Shown here: piece by piece, positions 33,990-42,711 of the stretch
How the letters are laid out: each line of letters begins with the position of its first letter
How positions within the stretch are numbered: the first letter of the stretch is position 1
DNA from: Bacillus_P idriensis_A
GTDB lineage: Bacteria; Bacillota; Bacilli; Bacillales; Bacillaceae
Assembly: GCF_050483325.1 (NCBI RefSeq)
Contig: NZ_JBCMYF010000035.1
Location: 145,486 to 209,485, forward strand
Length of the DNA: 64,000 nt
Direction of reading: 5' to 3'
Notes under the pieces: model-generated
What the model saw: only the letters and a program-made list of their open reading frames with translations
Databases searched by the model: none
Told to the model about the DNA's origin: nothing
Program-made: the position numbers and the translations under genes

Positions 33990-34640
33990 CTATTTAGAAA
34001 CAAGTTCAATCACATTCTTCATCAGGATCGGCGACGCATATGCTTCAAGAGTTGAGGCAATCACCGTCAGCGCTGAAATAAACATAAAAATGGCCGCGTA
34101 TTTCGTGAAAAGAGCGAAAGGTGATTCTGTTAAATTTGATTTCTTCATCAGCAGCTGCTTAACAATTTTCAATGAGAAAGAGATAGCAACTGTCCCCATG
34201 ATAATAAATGCCGGTATTAAGACTATATTCTGAGGCAAAACCGATACAAATGAAAGCATAAAGCCTTGCCATCCCATTTGATTCACTAAAAAGCCCACCG
34301 TAAAGCCAACGACCATTCCTTTTAAGAATAACATAATCAGAATGACCGGCAAACCGATAATTGAGATGCCAAGCACCCACATCAGACCAAGATATTTCAG
34401 GTTATGAAAGAAACTCTGCTGCAGCATTTCGACCGAGCTTGCCACTTTCCCTTCAGATACTTGTCCGAAAAACCGGCTTAAATAAAAATACAAATCTTCT
34501 TTTTGAGTAAAATTCATGCTGTTGACAATGACTGCACCGAAAATGACCCCCATCAAAAACAAGACAAATACAAATAGATAAAGCGATGAGCGTTCTTTTA
34601 TATGCTGAATAATCATTGCTTTTAATGGATGTTTGCGCAT
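33990..34640 (-). CDS. spoIIM: Stage II sporulation protein M
   Basis: 216-aa membrane component of the SpoIIDMP engulfment machinery in the mother cell. It has about five hydrophobic helices, with a basic N-terminus (MRKHPLKAMIIQHIKERS) and SVLPQNIVLIPAFIIMG near residue 140. AGGAGG precedes the ATG. A sigma-E-like promoter lies 30-55 bp upstream. Confidence 0.95.
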   Translation of the reverse strand: MRKHPLKAMIIQHIKERSSLYLFVFVLFLMGVIFGAVIVNSMNFTQKEDLYFYLSRFFGQVSEGKVASSVEMLQQSFFHNLKYLGLMWVLGISIIGLPVILIMLFLKGMVVGFTVGFLVNQMGWQGFMLSFVSVLPQNIVLIPAFIIMGTVAISFSLKIVKQLLMKKSNLTESPFALFTKYAAIFMFISALTVIASTLEAYASPILMKNVIELVSK

Positions 34641-34669
34641 ATACCTTCCTCCTAGTGTTCTCTTACTAG

Positions 34670-34695
34670 ATTGTATGAAAAAAGGAAGAAACTAT
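34670..34695 (-). promoter_or_regulatory. Sigma-E promoter of spoIIM
   Basis: A perfect sigma-E -10 CATACAAT on the minus strand, with ATA 15 bp further upstream. The placement fits spoIIM, which is sigma-E controlled in B. subtilis. Confidence 0.65.
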
Positions 34696-34763
34696 GCCAT
34701 TCTATCATTGCATTTTTTTCCAAGTATAATATAATACTAAAAAATCAGAAAGGCGGTTTTGCT

Positions 34764-35327
34764 ATGAAAAATCCATTATTACTTGATTTTCCGGCTGAAA
34801 TTACTACTGCAAGACTCTCTATCCGGGCTCCGCGTCCGGGCGATGGAAAAGAAGTCAATGCCGCCGTCCATGAATCTTTGAATGAGCTTAAACCGTGGAT
34901 GCCTTTTGCTCAAAAACCTCCTTTACTCGAAGAAACGGAAGCAAATATTAGACAGGCGTGTGCGAAGTTCATCTTGCGAGAGGATCTGAGGCTTCTTATA
35001 TTTGACCGTGAGCAAGGTCACTTTATCGGAAGCACGGGCTTTCACCGAATAGACTGGGAGGTTCCCAAGGTGGAGATTGGATACTGGATCAGAACGAAGT
35101 ATGGCGGAAAAGGCTATATGCTTGAAGCTGTTGAAGCTTTGACGATGTTTGCAGCAGAAGAGTTCGGAGCTAAACGGGTGGAAATCAGATGTGATCCTGA
35201 GAATAAAAAAAGCCGCCGCATACCTGAGAAATTAGGATTTATTTTAGAAGGAGTCCTCAGACAGGATGATGTTTCCGCAGACGGCAGGTCATTGCGCGAT
35301 ACGTGTGTGTTCTCGAAGATTTTTTAA
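34764..35327 (+). CDS. GNAT N-acetyltransferase (RimJ/RimL-like)
   Basis: 187-aa acetyltransferase of the RimJ/RimL branch. The fold is indicated by TTARLSIRAPRPGD near residue 16, VEIGYWIRTKYGGKGYMLEAV (acetyl-CoA loop) near 110, and the C-terminal KLGFILEGVLRQD. Such enzymes acetylate ribosomal protein N-termini or small amines; the substrate here cannot be told. The ATG at 34764 follows AAAGGCGG. It is divergent from spoIIM and convergent with yqxK. Confidence 0.88.
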   Translation: MKNPLLLDFPAEITTARLSIRAPRPGDGKEVNAAVHESLNELKPWMPFAQKPPLLEETEANIRQACAKFILREDLRLLIFDREQGHFIGSTGFHRIDWEVPKVEIGYWIRTKYGGKGYMLEAVEALTMFAAEEFGAKRVEIRCDPENKKSRRIPEKLGFILEGVLRQDDVSADGRSLRDTCVFSKIF

Positions 35328-35404
35328 TTTCTTATAAGGTAAACAGCTTTGCTGAAATTCGATAGAAGAAAAGCTTGTTAATACCTTTCAACCTTAAATT
35401 TTCT

Positions 35405-35431
35405 GAAGGCACTTTACACTAAAGTGCCTTC
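35405..35431. terminator. Stem-loop between the GNAT gene and yqxK
   Basis: Perfect 12-bp stem GAAGGCACTTTA/TAAAGTGCCTTC with a 3-base loop in the convergent gap. T runs are weak on both sides, so termination is likely but not certain. Confidence 0.55.
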
Positions 35432-35432
35432 A

Positions 35433-36599
35433 TTATTCAGGAGAGATTTTCCCGTACACTCCTCCACCGCCAGGAACAGTACTAAGCTTCCCCTCCCTCG
35501 CTGCGATGATATAATCTGCTGTTTTGGCCGGCAGGACCATTAAAAGATCCTTTCTTGAGATTTCATTTAAAATGACCATCTCAGTTCCAAACGCCGTTTT
35601 CAATTTCCCAAGCGTTTTTGGACCGATTCCAGGGATAAACTGCAAAGGCACTTGATGGATATATGGCGGCCGGTGCGGTTTCTCGGCATTGGAGTCTGAG
35701 AGCTCTTTCAAACGGGTGCTGACCCCTTTAGTCGATCTTTTGCTTCCGCAGCTTTGACAAACAGTGTCCACTGACTCTTTTTGTGTGCCGCATTTCCCGC
35801 AGGTTGTGCCATAATATTTTCCTAAAAGCGGATTTAAGCCATGATTGGAAAGAATCCCCCTGTTTCCTATTCCTTTTAGAGCTTTTTTCAGTTCTTCGAA
35901 GGATGGTTCTTCCAGCTGAAGGTTCTGATACTCCCTTCCAATCTTTGCAAGAGAGTGTGCGTCAGAGTTTGTCAGAAAAGGATATGGATTCAGCTCAGAC
36001 AGCTCTGAGGCCATTTCAGTGTCAGAGCTTAAGCCAAGTTCAACCGCATCAATCAAGTCAGGGTTCAGCACTTCTTTAATGGAAGAAGATACCCCGCTTC
36101 CGTACAGACTTTTATGAGGCGTGAAAATATGAGCCGGAATAAATAAGCCGCAAAGGTCGTATACTTTTTCCTGAAGAACTCGTCCATCTTCATACATTCT
36201 TTGCGTACTTGATGTCCGGTTTTTCACCCTCAGCGACAGCCAATCAGAGAAATGCTTCATCTGCTGAATATCACGCATATAAACAAGCACATGCAATGGA
36301 CCTTTGCATGCAGAATCATACACTTCAATTTCAGTGCCGAGAATCATCGTGGTCTGTTTGAATTGAATCCCGCCATCAGCATGCTCTGTCCAAAGCCCTT
36401 CATCCACACCCTGTTCAAGCATATCCAAAATCTCAGGTACGTGGCAGTCAATAATTCCGATGATATCCATTCCTTTATGCTCGCTTGCTTCAATTAAAAT
36501 ATTTTCAAGCGTAAGCTTATTTGAAGCAGTAATCTTAACAGGTTTGCCTGATCGTGTCCGTCCGATATGAATATGTAAATCTGCAAAATACGTTTCCAT
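35433..36599 (-). CDS. yqxK: PHP-family endonuclease Q-like protein YqxK
   Basis: 388-aa protein. An N-terminal PHP phosphoesterase domain carries metal ligands in ADLHIHIG, GIIDCHVPE and LTNSDAHSL. A four-cysteine zinc finger follows (CGKCG...CQSCG, about 270-290), then a C-terminal helix-hairpin-helix (FIPGIGPKTLGKL). This is the EndoQ-type layout, an endonuclease that cuts at deaminated bases. The archaeal activity is known; for the Bacillus homologue I infer it. It starts 1 bp after nudF without a clear ribosome site, suggesting translational coupling. Confidence 0.85.
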   Translation of the reverse strand: METYFADLHIHIGRTRSGKPVKITASNKLTLENILIEASEHKGMDIIGIIDCHVPEILDMLEQGVDEGLWTEHADGGIQFKQTTMILGTEIEVYDSACKGPLHVLVYMRDIQQMKHFSDWLSLRVKNRTSSTQRMYEDGRVLQEKVYDLCGLFIPAHIFTPHKSLYGSGVSSSIKEVLNPDLIDAVELGLSSDTEMASELSELNPYPFLTNSDAHSLAKIGREYQNLQLEEPSFEELKKALKGIGNRGILSNHGLNPLLGKYYGTTCGKCGTQKESVDTVCQSCGSKRSTKGVSTRLKELSDSNAEKPHRPPYIHQVPLQFIPGIGPKTLGKLKTAFGTEMVILNEISRKDLLMVLPAKTADYIIAAREGKLSTVPGGGGVYGKISPE

Positions 36600-36600
36600 C

Positions 36601-37152
36601 TTATTTTTGAAGAGCCAGTTTCAGCTGCAAATACTGAACGGCGTATGCTGTTTTTGCATCAAAAATCCGCTGATTATCAATCATTTGCTGCGCTTCCTCT
36701 AGTGTCACTTCCAGAACATCCACAAATTCATCTTCATCAAGCTCTGCCTTTTCGGTTAAAATCTGCAATTCTTCCGTAAAATATAAATGCACAAGTTCAT
36801 CCGCAAACCCCGGTGACGTATAAAACGAGATTAAGTGCTGCAGAGAATCCGCTGTATACCCTGTTTCTTCTTCTAATTCCCGTTTAGCCGTGACCTCAGG
36901 AAGTTCCCCTTTTTCGAGCTTGCCGGCAGGGATCTCAACGAGGACACGCTCCATTGCTTTCCGGTATTGCTGAACCATGACAATTTTGTTCTCTTTAGTT
37001 ATCGCGATAACAGCGACCGCACCCGGGTGCTTAATAATTTCTCTTGTACTTGTTTTTCCATTCGGAAGCTCTACTTCTTCTAAGTACAAATCAATAATGC
37101 GCCCGGAAAATAATTTTTCAGATGATTTTGTTGTTTCTTTTAAATGATTCAT
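36601..37152 (-). CDS. nudF: ADP-ribose pyrophosphatase (Nudix hydrolase)
   Basis: 183-aa Nudix enzyme that cleaves ADP-ribose to AMP and ribose 5-phosphate. The Nudix box GKLEKGELPEVTAKRELEEE...GY fits Gx5Ex7REUxEExGU in full. I prefer the second ATG at 37152, six bases after GGAGGT. It is co-transcribed with yqxK; orthologue of B. subtilis YqkG/NudF. Confidence 0.94.
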   Translation of the reverse strand: MNHLKETTKSSEKLFSGRIIDLYLEEVELPNGKTSTREIIKHPGAVAVIAITKENKIVMVQQYRKAMERVLVEIPAGKLEKGELPEVTAKRELEEETGYTADSLQHLISFYTSPGFADELVHLYFTEELQILTEKAELDEDEFVDVLEVTLEEAQQMIDNQRIFDAKTAYAVQYLQLKLALQK

Positions 37153-37204
37153 GCTCATACCTCCGCGTTCTACAAATTCTGCTTTTCACATACATTTTAT
37201 CATA

Positions 37205-37482
37205 GAAAAGCGGAAGCGCCCGTTTAGCTCTGACAGACAGATAAGGATTCGGCAGTGAAGGCGCTTTTTGCCTTTACTGACGAATCTGTTCTGGCCGAAG
37301 AGCTGGGCGATGGAGCTGGACAATACGAAAAGCGGAACCGACTGTTCAAATAAGGATTAGGCTGAAAATGCGCTTTTTGCCTTTACAGACGGAGCCGTTT
37401 TGGCCGAGGGGCTAGGAGGTGGAGCTAGACACCACGAAAAGCGGAAGCGACTGTTTAGACTCGGGCAGAACGGATTCAGCTT
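37205..37482 (+). repeat. Dispersed 122-bp repeat, cluster 1 (two copies and a remnant)
   Basis: Copy A (37205-37326, type 1, 122 bp), copy B (37327-37435, type 2, 109 bp with a deletion) and a remnant starting at 37436 are arranged head to tail. Each begins GAAAAGCGGAA and contains AAGGCGCTTTTTGCCTT or a variant at its centre. In copy A the inner arms GATTCG/CGAATC and outer arms AGCTCT/AGAGCT pair perfectly. The same family recurs at 58.1 and 63.7 kb. Confidence 0.93.
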
Positions 37483-37634
37483 CACTATGGAATGACGGCA
37501 TTTTTTACGCTTTGAACCATTAAAAGTGACAGCACTATGAAGAATGACGCCACTTTTTAAGCTTTGAATCATAAAAAATGGCAACACTATGGAAAATGAC
37601 ACCACTTTTTAAGCTTTGAATTGATAAAAACAAG
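37483..37634. repeat. Tandem repeat of about 50-52 bp, three units, upstream of mciZ
   Basis: CACTATGg/aAnAATGACgcCAcTTTTTaaGCTTTGAAtc recurs with starts at 37483, 37533 and 37585 (periods 50 and 52). The last two units share CCACTTTTTAAGCTTTGAAT exactly. Reading frames that cross it on the minus strand are repeat artefacts. Confidence 0.85.
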
Positions 37635-37695
37635 TTTGGCGCGAAACAACTTAACACTTCCTCACCAATTAACCAATGAAACGAGGCGAGCGCAT

Positions 37696-37818
37696 ATGAA
37701 GATCTACCTTCTTGACAAAGGCGTCGTGCTGGTCGGCAAGGCTTGGGAAGTCCGGGAAAAACTGAAGGAATACAGCCGGAAATATGAAACGGTTGAACAG
37801 TGGACAAAAGATAAGTAA
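37696..37818 (+). CDS. mciZ: Mother cell inhibitor of FtsZ, MciZ
   Basis: 40-aa peptide that caps FtsZ filaments and blocks Z-ring formation in the mother cell during sporulation. The core KGVVLVGKAWEVREKLKEY is nearly identical to B. subtilis MciZ as I recall it, and the length is the same. GAGGCGAG lies upstream of the ATG. Its place between nudF and yqkF also matches. I did not find a convincing sigma-E promoter; the upstream 490 bp are largely repeats. Confidence 0.9.
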   Translation: MKIYLLDKGVVLVGKAWEVREKLKEYSRKYETVEQWTKDK

Positions 37819-37887
37819 GCGTCACAATTGCATTTTCATCTCTCATGTACTAATGTCTAAGCAAGACATATAGGCAGGAGTGATATG

Positions 37888-38793
37888 ATGAAAAAAAGAC
37901 AATTGGGCACATCAGATTTAATGGTCAGTGAATTAGGACTTGGCTGCATGTCACTTGGAAGAGATAAAGAACAGGCTGAATCCATTATTGATGCAGCTCT
38001 ATATGAAGGAATCAATTATTTTGATACGGCGGATTTGTATGATTTCGGTTTAAATGAAGAGTTTGCAGGAGCTGCCTTAAAAAAACGCAGAAAAGATATT
38101 ATTCTTGCAACAAAGGCCGGAAACCGCTGGAACGAGAGCAAAGACGGCTGGACATGGGATCCATCTAAAGCCTATATAAAAGAAGCGGTGAAACACAGCC
38201 TTAAACGATTAAAGACAGATTACATCGATTTGTATCAGCTGCATGGCGGCACAATGGAAGATAACATTGACGAAACGATTGAAGCGTTTGAAGACCTGAA
38301 AAAAGAAGGCGTCATCCGCTATTACGGAATCTCTTCGATTCGTCCAAATGTCATTAAGCAGTACTTGGAAAAATCATCGATCGTCTCCGTTATGATGCAA
38401 TACAGTCTGCTCGACAGACGTCCTGAGGAATGGTTTTCTCTTCTTAAGGATCATAATGTCAGCGTGATTGGAAGAGGTCCTATGGCAAAGGGCCTTCTAA
38501 CAGACAATTGGGAGTCCAAGCTCTCTGAGAAAGGCTATTTATCCTATAGCTTCGATGAATTGCATCAGCTGCTTCCGTCCATCGAAGCAGAAACTGATCT
38601 ATCAATGACAGAAACAGCCGTTCAATACTGCCTGAAGCAGGCTGCTGTCGGGGCTATTATTCCTGGAGCAAGCAAAATCGAACAAGTCCAGGCTAATTGC
38701 CGTGCTGCTAATGCCCGTCCTCTATCTGGAGAGGAATATATAGCGCTTCAGGCACTTACGAAATTTGATAAATATGAGCAGCATCGGTCTTAA
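37888..38793 (+). CDS. yqkF: Aldo/keto reductase YqkF
   Basis: 301-aa NADPH-dependent oxidoreductase of the AKR superfamily. It has GLGCMSLGRD near the start, the catalytic Asp/Tyr in YFDTADLYDFG, Lys in LATKAGNRW, and His in YQLHGGT. The C-terminal cofactor loop IIPGASKIEQ is present. Two consecutive ATGs occur; the second, at 37888, is better spaced from AGGAG. Natural substrate unknown. It marks the left edge of the accessory region that follows. Confidence 0.9.
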   Translation: MKKRQLGTSDLMVSELGLGCMSLGRDKEQAESIIDAALYEGINYFDTADLYDFGLNEEFAGAALKKRRKDIILATKAGNRWNESKDGWTWDPSKAYIKEAVKHSLKRLKTDYIDLYQLHGGTMEDNIDETIEAFEDLKKEGVIRYYGISSIRPNVIKQYLEKSSIVSVMMQYSLLDRRPEEWFSLLKDHNVSVIGRGPMAKGLLTDNWESKLSEKGYLSYSFDELHQLLPSIEAETDLSMTETAVQYCLKQAAVGAIIPGASKIEQVQANCRAANARPLSGEEYIALQALTKFDKYEQHRS

Positions 38794-38916
38794 AGGATAG
38801 GTAGAACTATTGATATACAGCTTATGAATCAGCATAAGATTCAGCAAGCATCTGCCATTCAGCTGTTTGCGTTAATTTATACTGCTAATTCTATTACATT
38901 TCAAGTGCGTATATAT

Positions 38917-38953
38917 AAAAAGGAACCCCAGATTTTTAAGGAGTTCCTTTTTT
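38917..38953. terminator. Bidirectional terminator between yqkF and the MFS gene
   Basis: Stem AAAAAGGAACcCC/GGaGTTCCTTTTT with T runs on both strands, in the convergent gap. Confidence 0.75.
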
Positions 38954-39015
38954 GCTTGTAACTATCCATTCCGTCAATATTTTCCAGTAAATACTTCTTC
39001 GTAATACAATCTGAT

Positions 39016-40314
39016 TTATTTTTCACTTCCACGAGACCATATCACCACTGGAATGAGCAATAAAGATAAAATCCCTCCAATAAATGATAATGTCAGATAA
39101 CTTGAACCTGCCACAATCATTCCGGACATCGCTCCGCCAGCAGCCCCTGACAACGCAATCAAAACATCCACTGTACCTTGAGTCTTAGCTCTTGTGGAAG
39201 TTTTCGTTGAATCAACAATCAGTGCAGTCCCGCTTATCAAACCAAAGTTCCATCCTAATCCAAGTAAAGAAAGAGCAACAACTAGAAGAACCATAGAATC
39301 TCCTGGGGCGAATGCAGAAAGTAAACCTGCCAGAAGCAGCGTCGCTCCAGAAGCAATAGCCATCGCAGTACGCCCAAGCTTATCAACAAGGACACCTGTA
39401 ACCAGTGAAGGGAGATACATGGCACCTATATGAAACCCAATAACAAGACCTACTGCACCCAAGCTATGTCCATGATGCATCATATGAACAGGTGTCATGG
39501 TCATAATCGCTACCATGACAATTTGAGTCAGCACCATGATCGTTGCACCAACAATTATGCCTCTTTTGTTTTCTGTATTTTCAGTTGCTGCCAAATGTCC
39601 TTTATCACTATGTTCTTGGTTGGTCGCTTCTATTGCTCTTGCTATAATTAATGGATCTGGACGAAGCATGATGAAAAGGACAACACCTGCCAGGATATAG
39701 GCAGCTGCTGCTAAAATAAAAGGTCCAGCAAGAGATGGAACATTAATAGAAACCGCGAAATTGCCCATTATATTGACTAAATTCGGACCTGCAACTGCAC
39801 CAAATGTTGTAAAAACCATTGTCAGACTAATAGCAGTCGCCCGCTGTTTACGATTTGCCAAATCCGTACCTGCATAACGAGCCTGTAAATTTGTTGCTGA
39901 TCCTGCACCATAAATAAGCAGAGAAGTAAATAAAAGGAATATACTATTTGTGATTGCTGCAATTAAGACCCCTATTGCTCCAAGCCCGCCAATCATAAAA
40001 CCCGCTGTCAGACCTGTCCGGCGTCCAAACGCTTGAGAAAGTCTCCCGACAAATAAAGCTGCTCCAGCTGACCCTAAAGTCAGTAACGCGGAAGGAAGTC
40101 CAGCAAATGCATCAGTACCGAGCATTTGCTGTGCAAGGAGTGCCCCTACAGTAACTCCTGCTGCTAATCCTGCACCTCCAAAGATTTGTGAAATACTGAC
40201 AACGAATAATGTTCGCTTGTATAACGATTGCTGTTTTTCTAAAGAATGAATGCAGCTTTGCAATGAAGCTGTTTGGACGTCTAACGCTTTTACACTTTCT
40301 TTCTGCAGCATCAT
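39016..40314 (-). CDS. MFS transporter
   Basis: 432-aa major facilitator with a 35-aa cytoplasmic N-terminus and about 12 hydrophobic helices split by a charged central loop (about residues 225-250). The motif-A-like loop GRLSQAFGRRTG follows helix 2. Drug or metabolite export is likely but the substrate cannot be told. A histidine-rich stretch (PVHMMHHGHS) starts the second half. It lies just downstream of a MocR-type regulator on the same strand. Confidence 0.85.
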   Translation of the reverse strand: MMLQKESVKALDVQTASLQSCIHSLEKQQSLYKRTLFVVSISQIFGGAGLAAGVTVGALLAQQMLGTDAFAGLPSALLTLGSAGAALFVGRLSQAFGRRTGLTAGFMIGGLGAIGVLIAAITNSIFLLFTSLLIYGAGSATNLQARYAGTDLANRKQRATAISLTMVFTTFGAVAGPNLVNIMGNFAVSINVPSLAGPFILAAAAYILAGVVLFIMLRPDPLIIARAIEATNQEHSDKGHLAATENTENKRGIIVGATIMVLTQIVMVAIMTMTPVHMMHHGHSLGAVGLVIGFHIGAMYLPSLVTGVLVDKLGRTAMAIASGATLLLAGLLSAFAPGDSMVLLVVALSLLGLGWNFGLISGTALIVDSTKTSTRAKTQGTVDVLIALSGAAGGAMSGMIVAGSSYLTLSFIGGILSLLLIPVVIWSRGSEK

Positions 40315-40388
40315 CTGCCCTGCCTTTCTAGAATCCTATTATTATTTTTTAAAAATGCAAGCTGGATTTAATTCATCATAACACGCAC

Positions 40389-40422
40389 AAAAAAAGCCAA
40401 ACAATCTATTAATTGTATGGCA
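40389..40422 (-). terminator. Terminator after the MocR-type gene
   Basis: Minus-strand stem GCCATACAAT/ATTGTTTGGC followed by seven T residues. Confidence 0.8.
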
Positions 40423-40429
40423 AACAATA

Positions 40430-41818
40430 TTAGGTAAGATCGTTTAATAAACGTTTAAGGATAATCAAACCTTGTTCAAGTTCTTCACTTGTTTTTGGGG
40501 CACATACAGAAACCCTTACGGCCCTTTCTGGACAACTATTTCCAACGACAAAACGTTCAGCCGCATACACTTGTACTCCCTGCCCGGCAGCTAACGCTTC
40601 AAATTCAGCACCTGAAATCCTTCCTGGCAATAACAGCCAGCGAAAGATGCCTGTTTCAACACCTAAACACGTATAGTCAGCAAAATATCGATTCACGATG
40701 CGGTTTCTGCGTATGGTTTGTTCCCGATGCCCTTCAATCAAGACTTCAAATTGGTTCGATACAATTGTACGAGCTGTAAGTTCTGCTAATAATGGTGAGA
40801 CTGTTATATTTAAGTTATAAAGCGCCTTTGACATCGGCTCCTTGAATTGAACGGGCACTGCTACATAGGCTAGACGTAAGCCCGGTGCTAATGATTTAGA
40901 TAAACTCGCAATATAGATAACCTGTTCTGGTGAAAATGATGCGATTGCCGGAAGCGGATTTTTGCTTAGAAGATGGTACGATCCATCTTCAATTATGAAC
41001 TGATTATACTTTTTGGCAATTGCGGCAATCCTTTTTCGGTTCTCAACCGACATAAAGGAAGCAGTCGGATTATGGTAATCCGGAATCAAGTAGATCCCTT
41101 TAATATTTTCATTTTTACACGCATATTCAAAGGACGCCGGACTCATTTCATAGTTCTCTGATTTTAACGGTATAATTTGCACATTAAGCATCGCTGCAGC
41201 AGTTTTTAAGCCAGGGTATGTATGCTGGTCAACCCCAATGCGGTCACCAGGCTTACAAAGACTCGCCAATGCAGCAGCAATCGCATTCTGACCCCCATTT
41301 GCAAATAAAATGTGATCAACGGTTGTATCAAACCCGCCTCTTCGGATTAGCTTTATAGCTGCATCCTTTTGCCAAAGGCTTTCGCCTGCCCGGCCGTAAC
41401 CAAACCATTTTTCAAAATCTGTTTCCTGCAGCATGCTTTTAAGTTGGAGCAGAAGCGGCTCATATGAAGCATTATCTGGAAGTGTTGCCCCCATTTCAAT
41501 TAAATGCTTCGGTTTTGTGTCTTCTAGTAAATACGCATTCGATAAAGCATCATAGGATACAAATGTGCCGCTTCCAATAGTTGCACTTAGCAAACCCTTT
41601 AATTCACAAACTTTAAAAGCTTTTGAAATAGTACTTAAACTTAGGTCCAAATAATCTGCCAGCTCTCTCTGTGGGGGAAGTTTTGTTCCAGGTAATAAAA
41701 CTCCGTTTAATACATCCTGTTCCAATTGCCCTGCGAGTGCTTGATAGATAGGCTTTTCCGTTTTATTAATCGACGGCTTCCAGCTCATCGGATAGTTATC
41801 AAAAGAATTAATTGGCAT
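40430..41818 (-). CDS. MocR/PdxR-type transcription regulator (GntR HTH plus aminotransferase fold)
   Basis: 462-aa regulator with a GntR winged helix (about 15-85: PIYQALAGQLEQDVLNG, LPPQRELADYLDLSLSTISK) fused to a fold-type I aminotransferase domain. That domain has the NPTASFMS segment and the PLP lysine in IASLSKSLAPGLRLAY. Such proteins usually control pyridoxal, amine or amino acid genes or transporters. I prefer the ATG at 41818, nine bases after AAGG. The neighbouring MFS gene is a possible target, though a terminator separates them. Confidence 0.88.
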   Translation of the reverse strand: MPINSFDNYPMSWKPSINKTEKPIYQALAGQLEQDVLNGVLLPGTKLPPQRELADYLDLSLSTISKAFKVCELKGLLSATIGSGTFVSYDALSNAYLLEDTKPKHLIEMGATLPDNASYEPLLLQLKSMLQETDFEKWFGYGRAGESLWQKDAAIKLIRRGGFDTTVDHILFANGGQNAIAAALASLCKPGDRIGVDQHTYPGLKTAAAMLNVQIIPLKSENYEMSPASFEYACKNENIKGIYLIPDYHNPTASFMSVENRKRIAAIAKKYNQFIIEDGSYHLLSKNPLPAIASFSPEQVIYIASLSKSLAPGLRLAYVAVPVQFKEPMSKALYNLNITVSPLLAELTARTIVSNQFEVLIEGHREQTIRRNRIVNRYFADYTCLGVETGIFRWLLLPGRISGAEFEALAAGQGVQVYAAERFVVGNSCPERAVRVSVCAPKTSEELEQGLIILKRLLNDLT

Positions 41819-41946
41819 GATATGCATCCTTTTTCACACAATTATATGAGTCTGCCGTTTATAAAACAATTATATTTTCCTTTTTTATCAGCAACGTTTG
41901 TCAATCTACTCCTCTTAAATTCATCTTAAGCGTTTATCCCTCCCTG

Positions 41947-42711
41947 TTAAATCGCTGTCCAGCCGCCATCCACTTTAATCGTTTCACCTGTCACAAAGTT
42001 TGCCAGATTTGATGCCAAATATAAGACAGCTCCTGAGATATCTTCCGGTTTCGATAAGCCCTCTAAAAGGATGCGGCTTTCAACATCTTTTTTGAATTCT
42101 TTATCTTCGAACATCTTCGCTGTAAATTCAGTTTCGATGAATGTTGGTGCTACCGCGTTGACATTGATCCCATGCTCAGCCCATTCTACCGCAAGTGCTT
42201 TCGTCAACTGGACAAGGCCGCCTTTACTGGAACTGTAAGCCGCACGTTTGTAATAACCGACAAATGCCATTTGAGAGGAAATATTAATAATTCTGCCGCT
42301 GTTTTCTGCAATCATATATTTTGCAGCTGCCTGACTGCTGAAAAAAGCGGATTTCAAATTCAGATCGAGAACCGTGTCCCAATCTTCTTCTGTTACTTCC
42401 ATCGCTTTCTTAGCGATATTTACACCAGCATTATTAACAAGCACATCAACTGTTCCGAATGTACCTGCCGCTTTTTCAACTAACTGCTTAACAATGGAAA
42501 CATCACTCAAATCACCCGCAAAAGCGATGCATTTATCATTGAATTCGTGCAGATCGGCTAATGTTCGATTTAATCCTTCTTTGTCGCGGCCAGAAATGAC
42601 CACATTGGCTTTTAATTTCGCAAATGTCAGAGCAATGTCTTTTCCGATCCCTTTACTTCCGCCTGTCACAACTACAGTCTTATTTTCGAGTTCAGAGAAG
42701 TAACTATTCAT
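41947..42711 (-). CDS. SDR-family oxidoreductase
   Basis: 254-aa short-chain dehydrogenase with the NAD(P) motif TGGSKGIGK, NNAG, catalytic Ser in NISSQMAF, and YxxxK as YSSSKGG. The C-terminal FVTGETIKVDGGWTA is classical for the family. Similar to gluconate 5-dehydrogenase-like and 3-oxoacyl-ACP reductase-like SDRs; substrate unknown. Its start overlaps the preceding dehydrogenase gene by 4 bp (ATGA), so it is part of the LacI-controlled operon. Confidence 0.88.
   Translation of the reverse strand: MNSYFSELENKTVVVTGGSKGIGKDIALTFAKLKANVVISGRDKEGLNRTLADLHEFNDKCIAFAGDLSDVSIVKQLVEKAAGTFGTVDVLVNNAGVNIAKKAMEVTEEDWDTVLDLNLKSAFFSSQAAAKYMIAENSGRIINISSQMAFVGYYKRAAYSSSKGGLVQLTKALAVEWAEHGINVNAVAPTFIETEFTAKMFEDKEFKKDVESRILLEGLSKPEDISGAVLYLASNLANFVTGETIKVDGGWTAI

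Noticed and set aside
37205..37482. CRISPR-like array
   Set aside because: Units are long, adjacent and similar throughout; there are no short repeats with unique spacers and no cas genes.
37357..37846. Minus-strand ORFs of 82 and 103 aa between nudF and yqkF
   Set aside because: They run through the repeat clusters and opposite mciZ; no coding features, and mciZ is clearly the gene.
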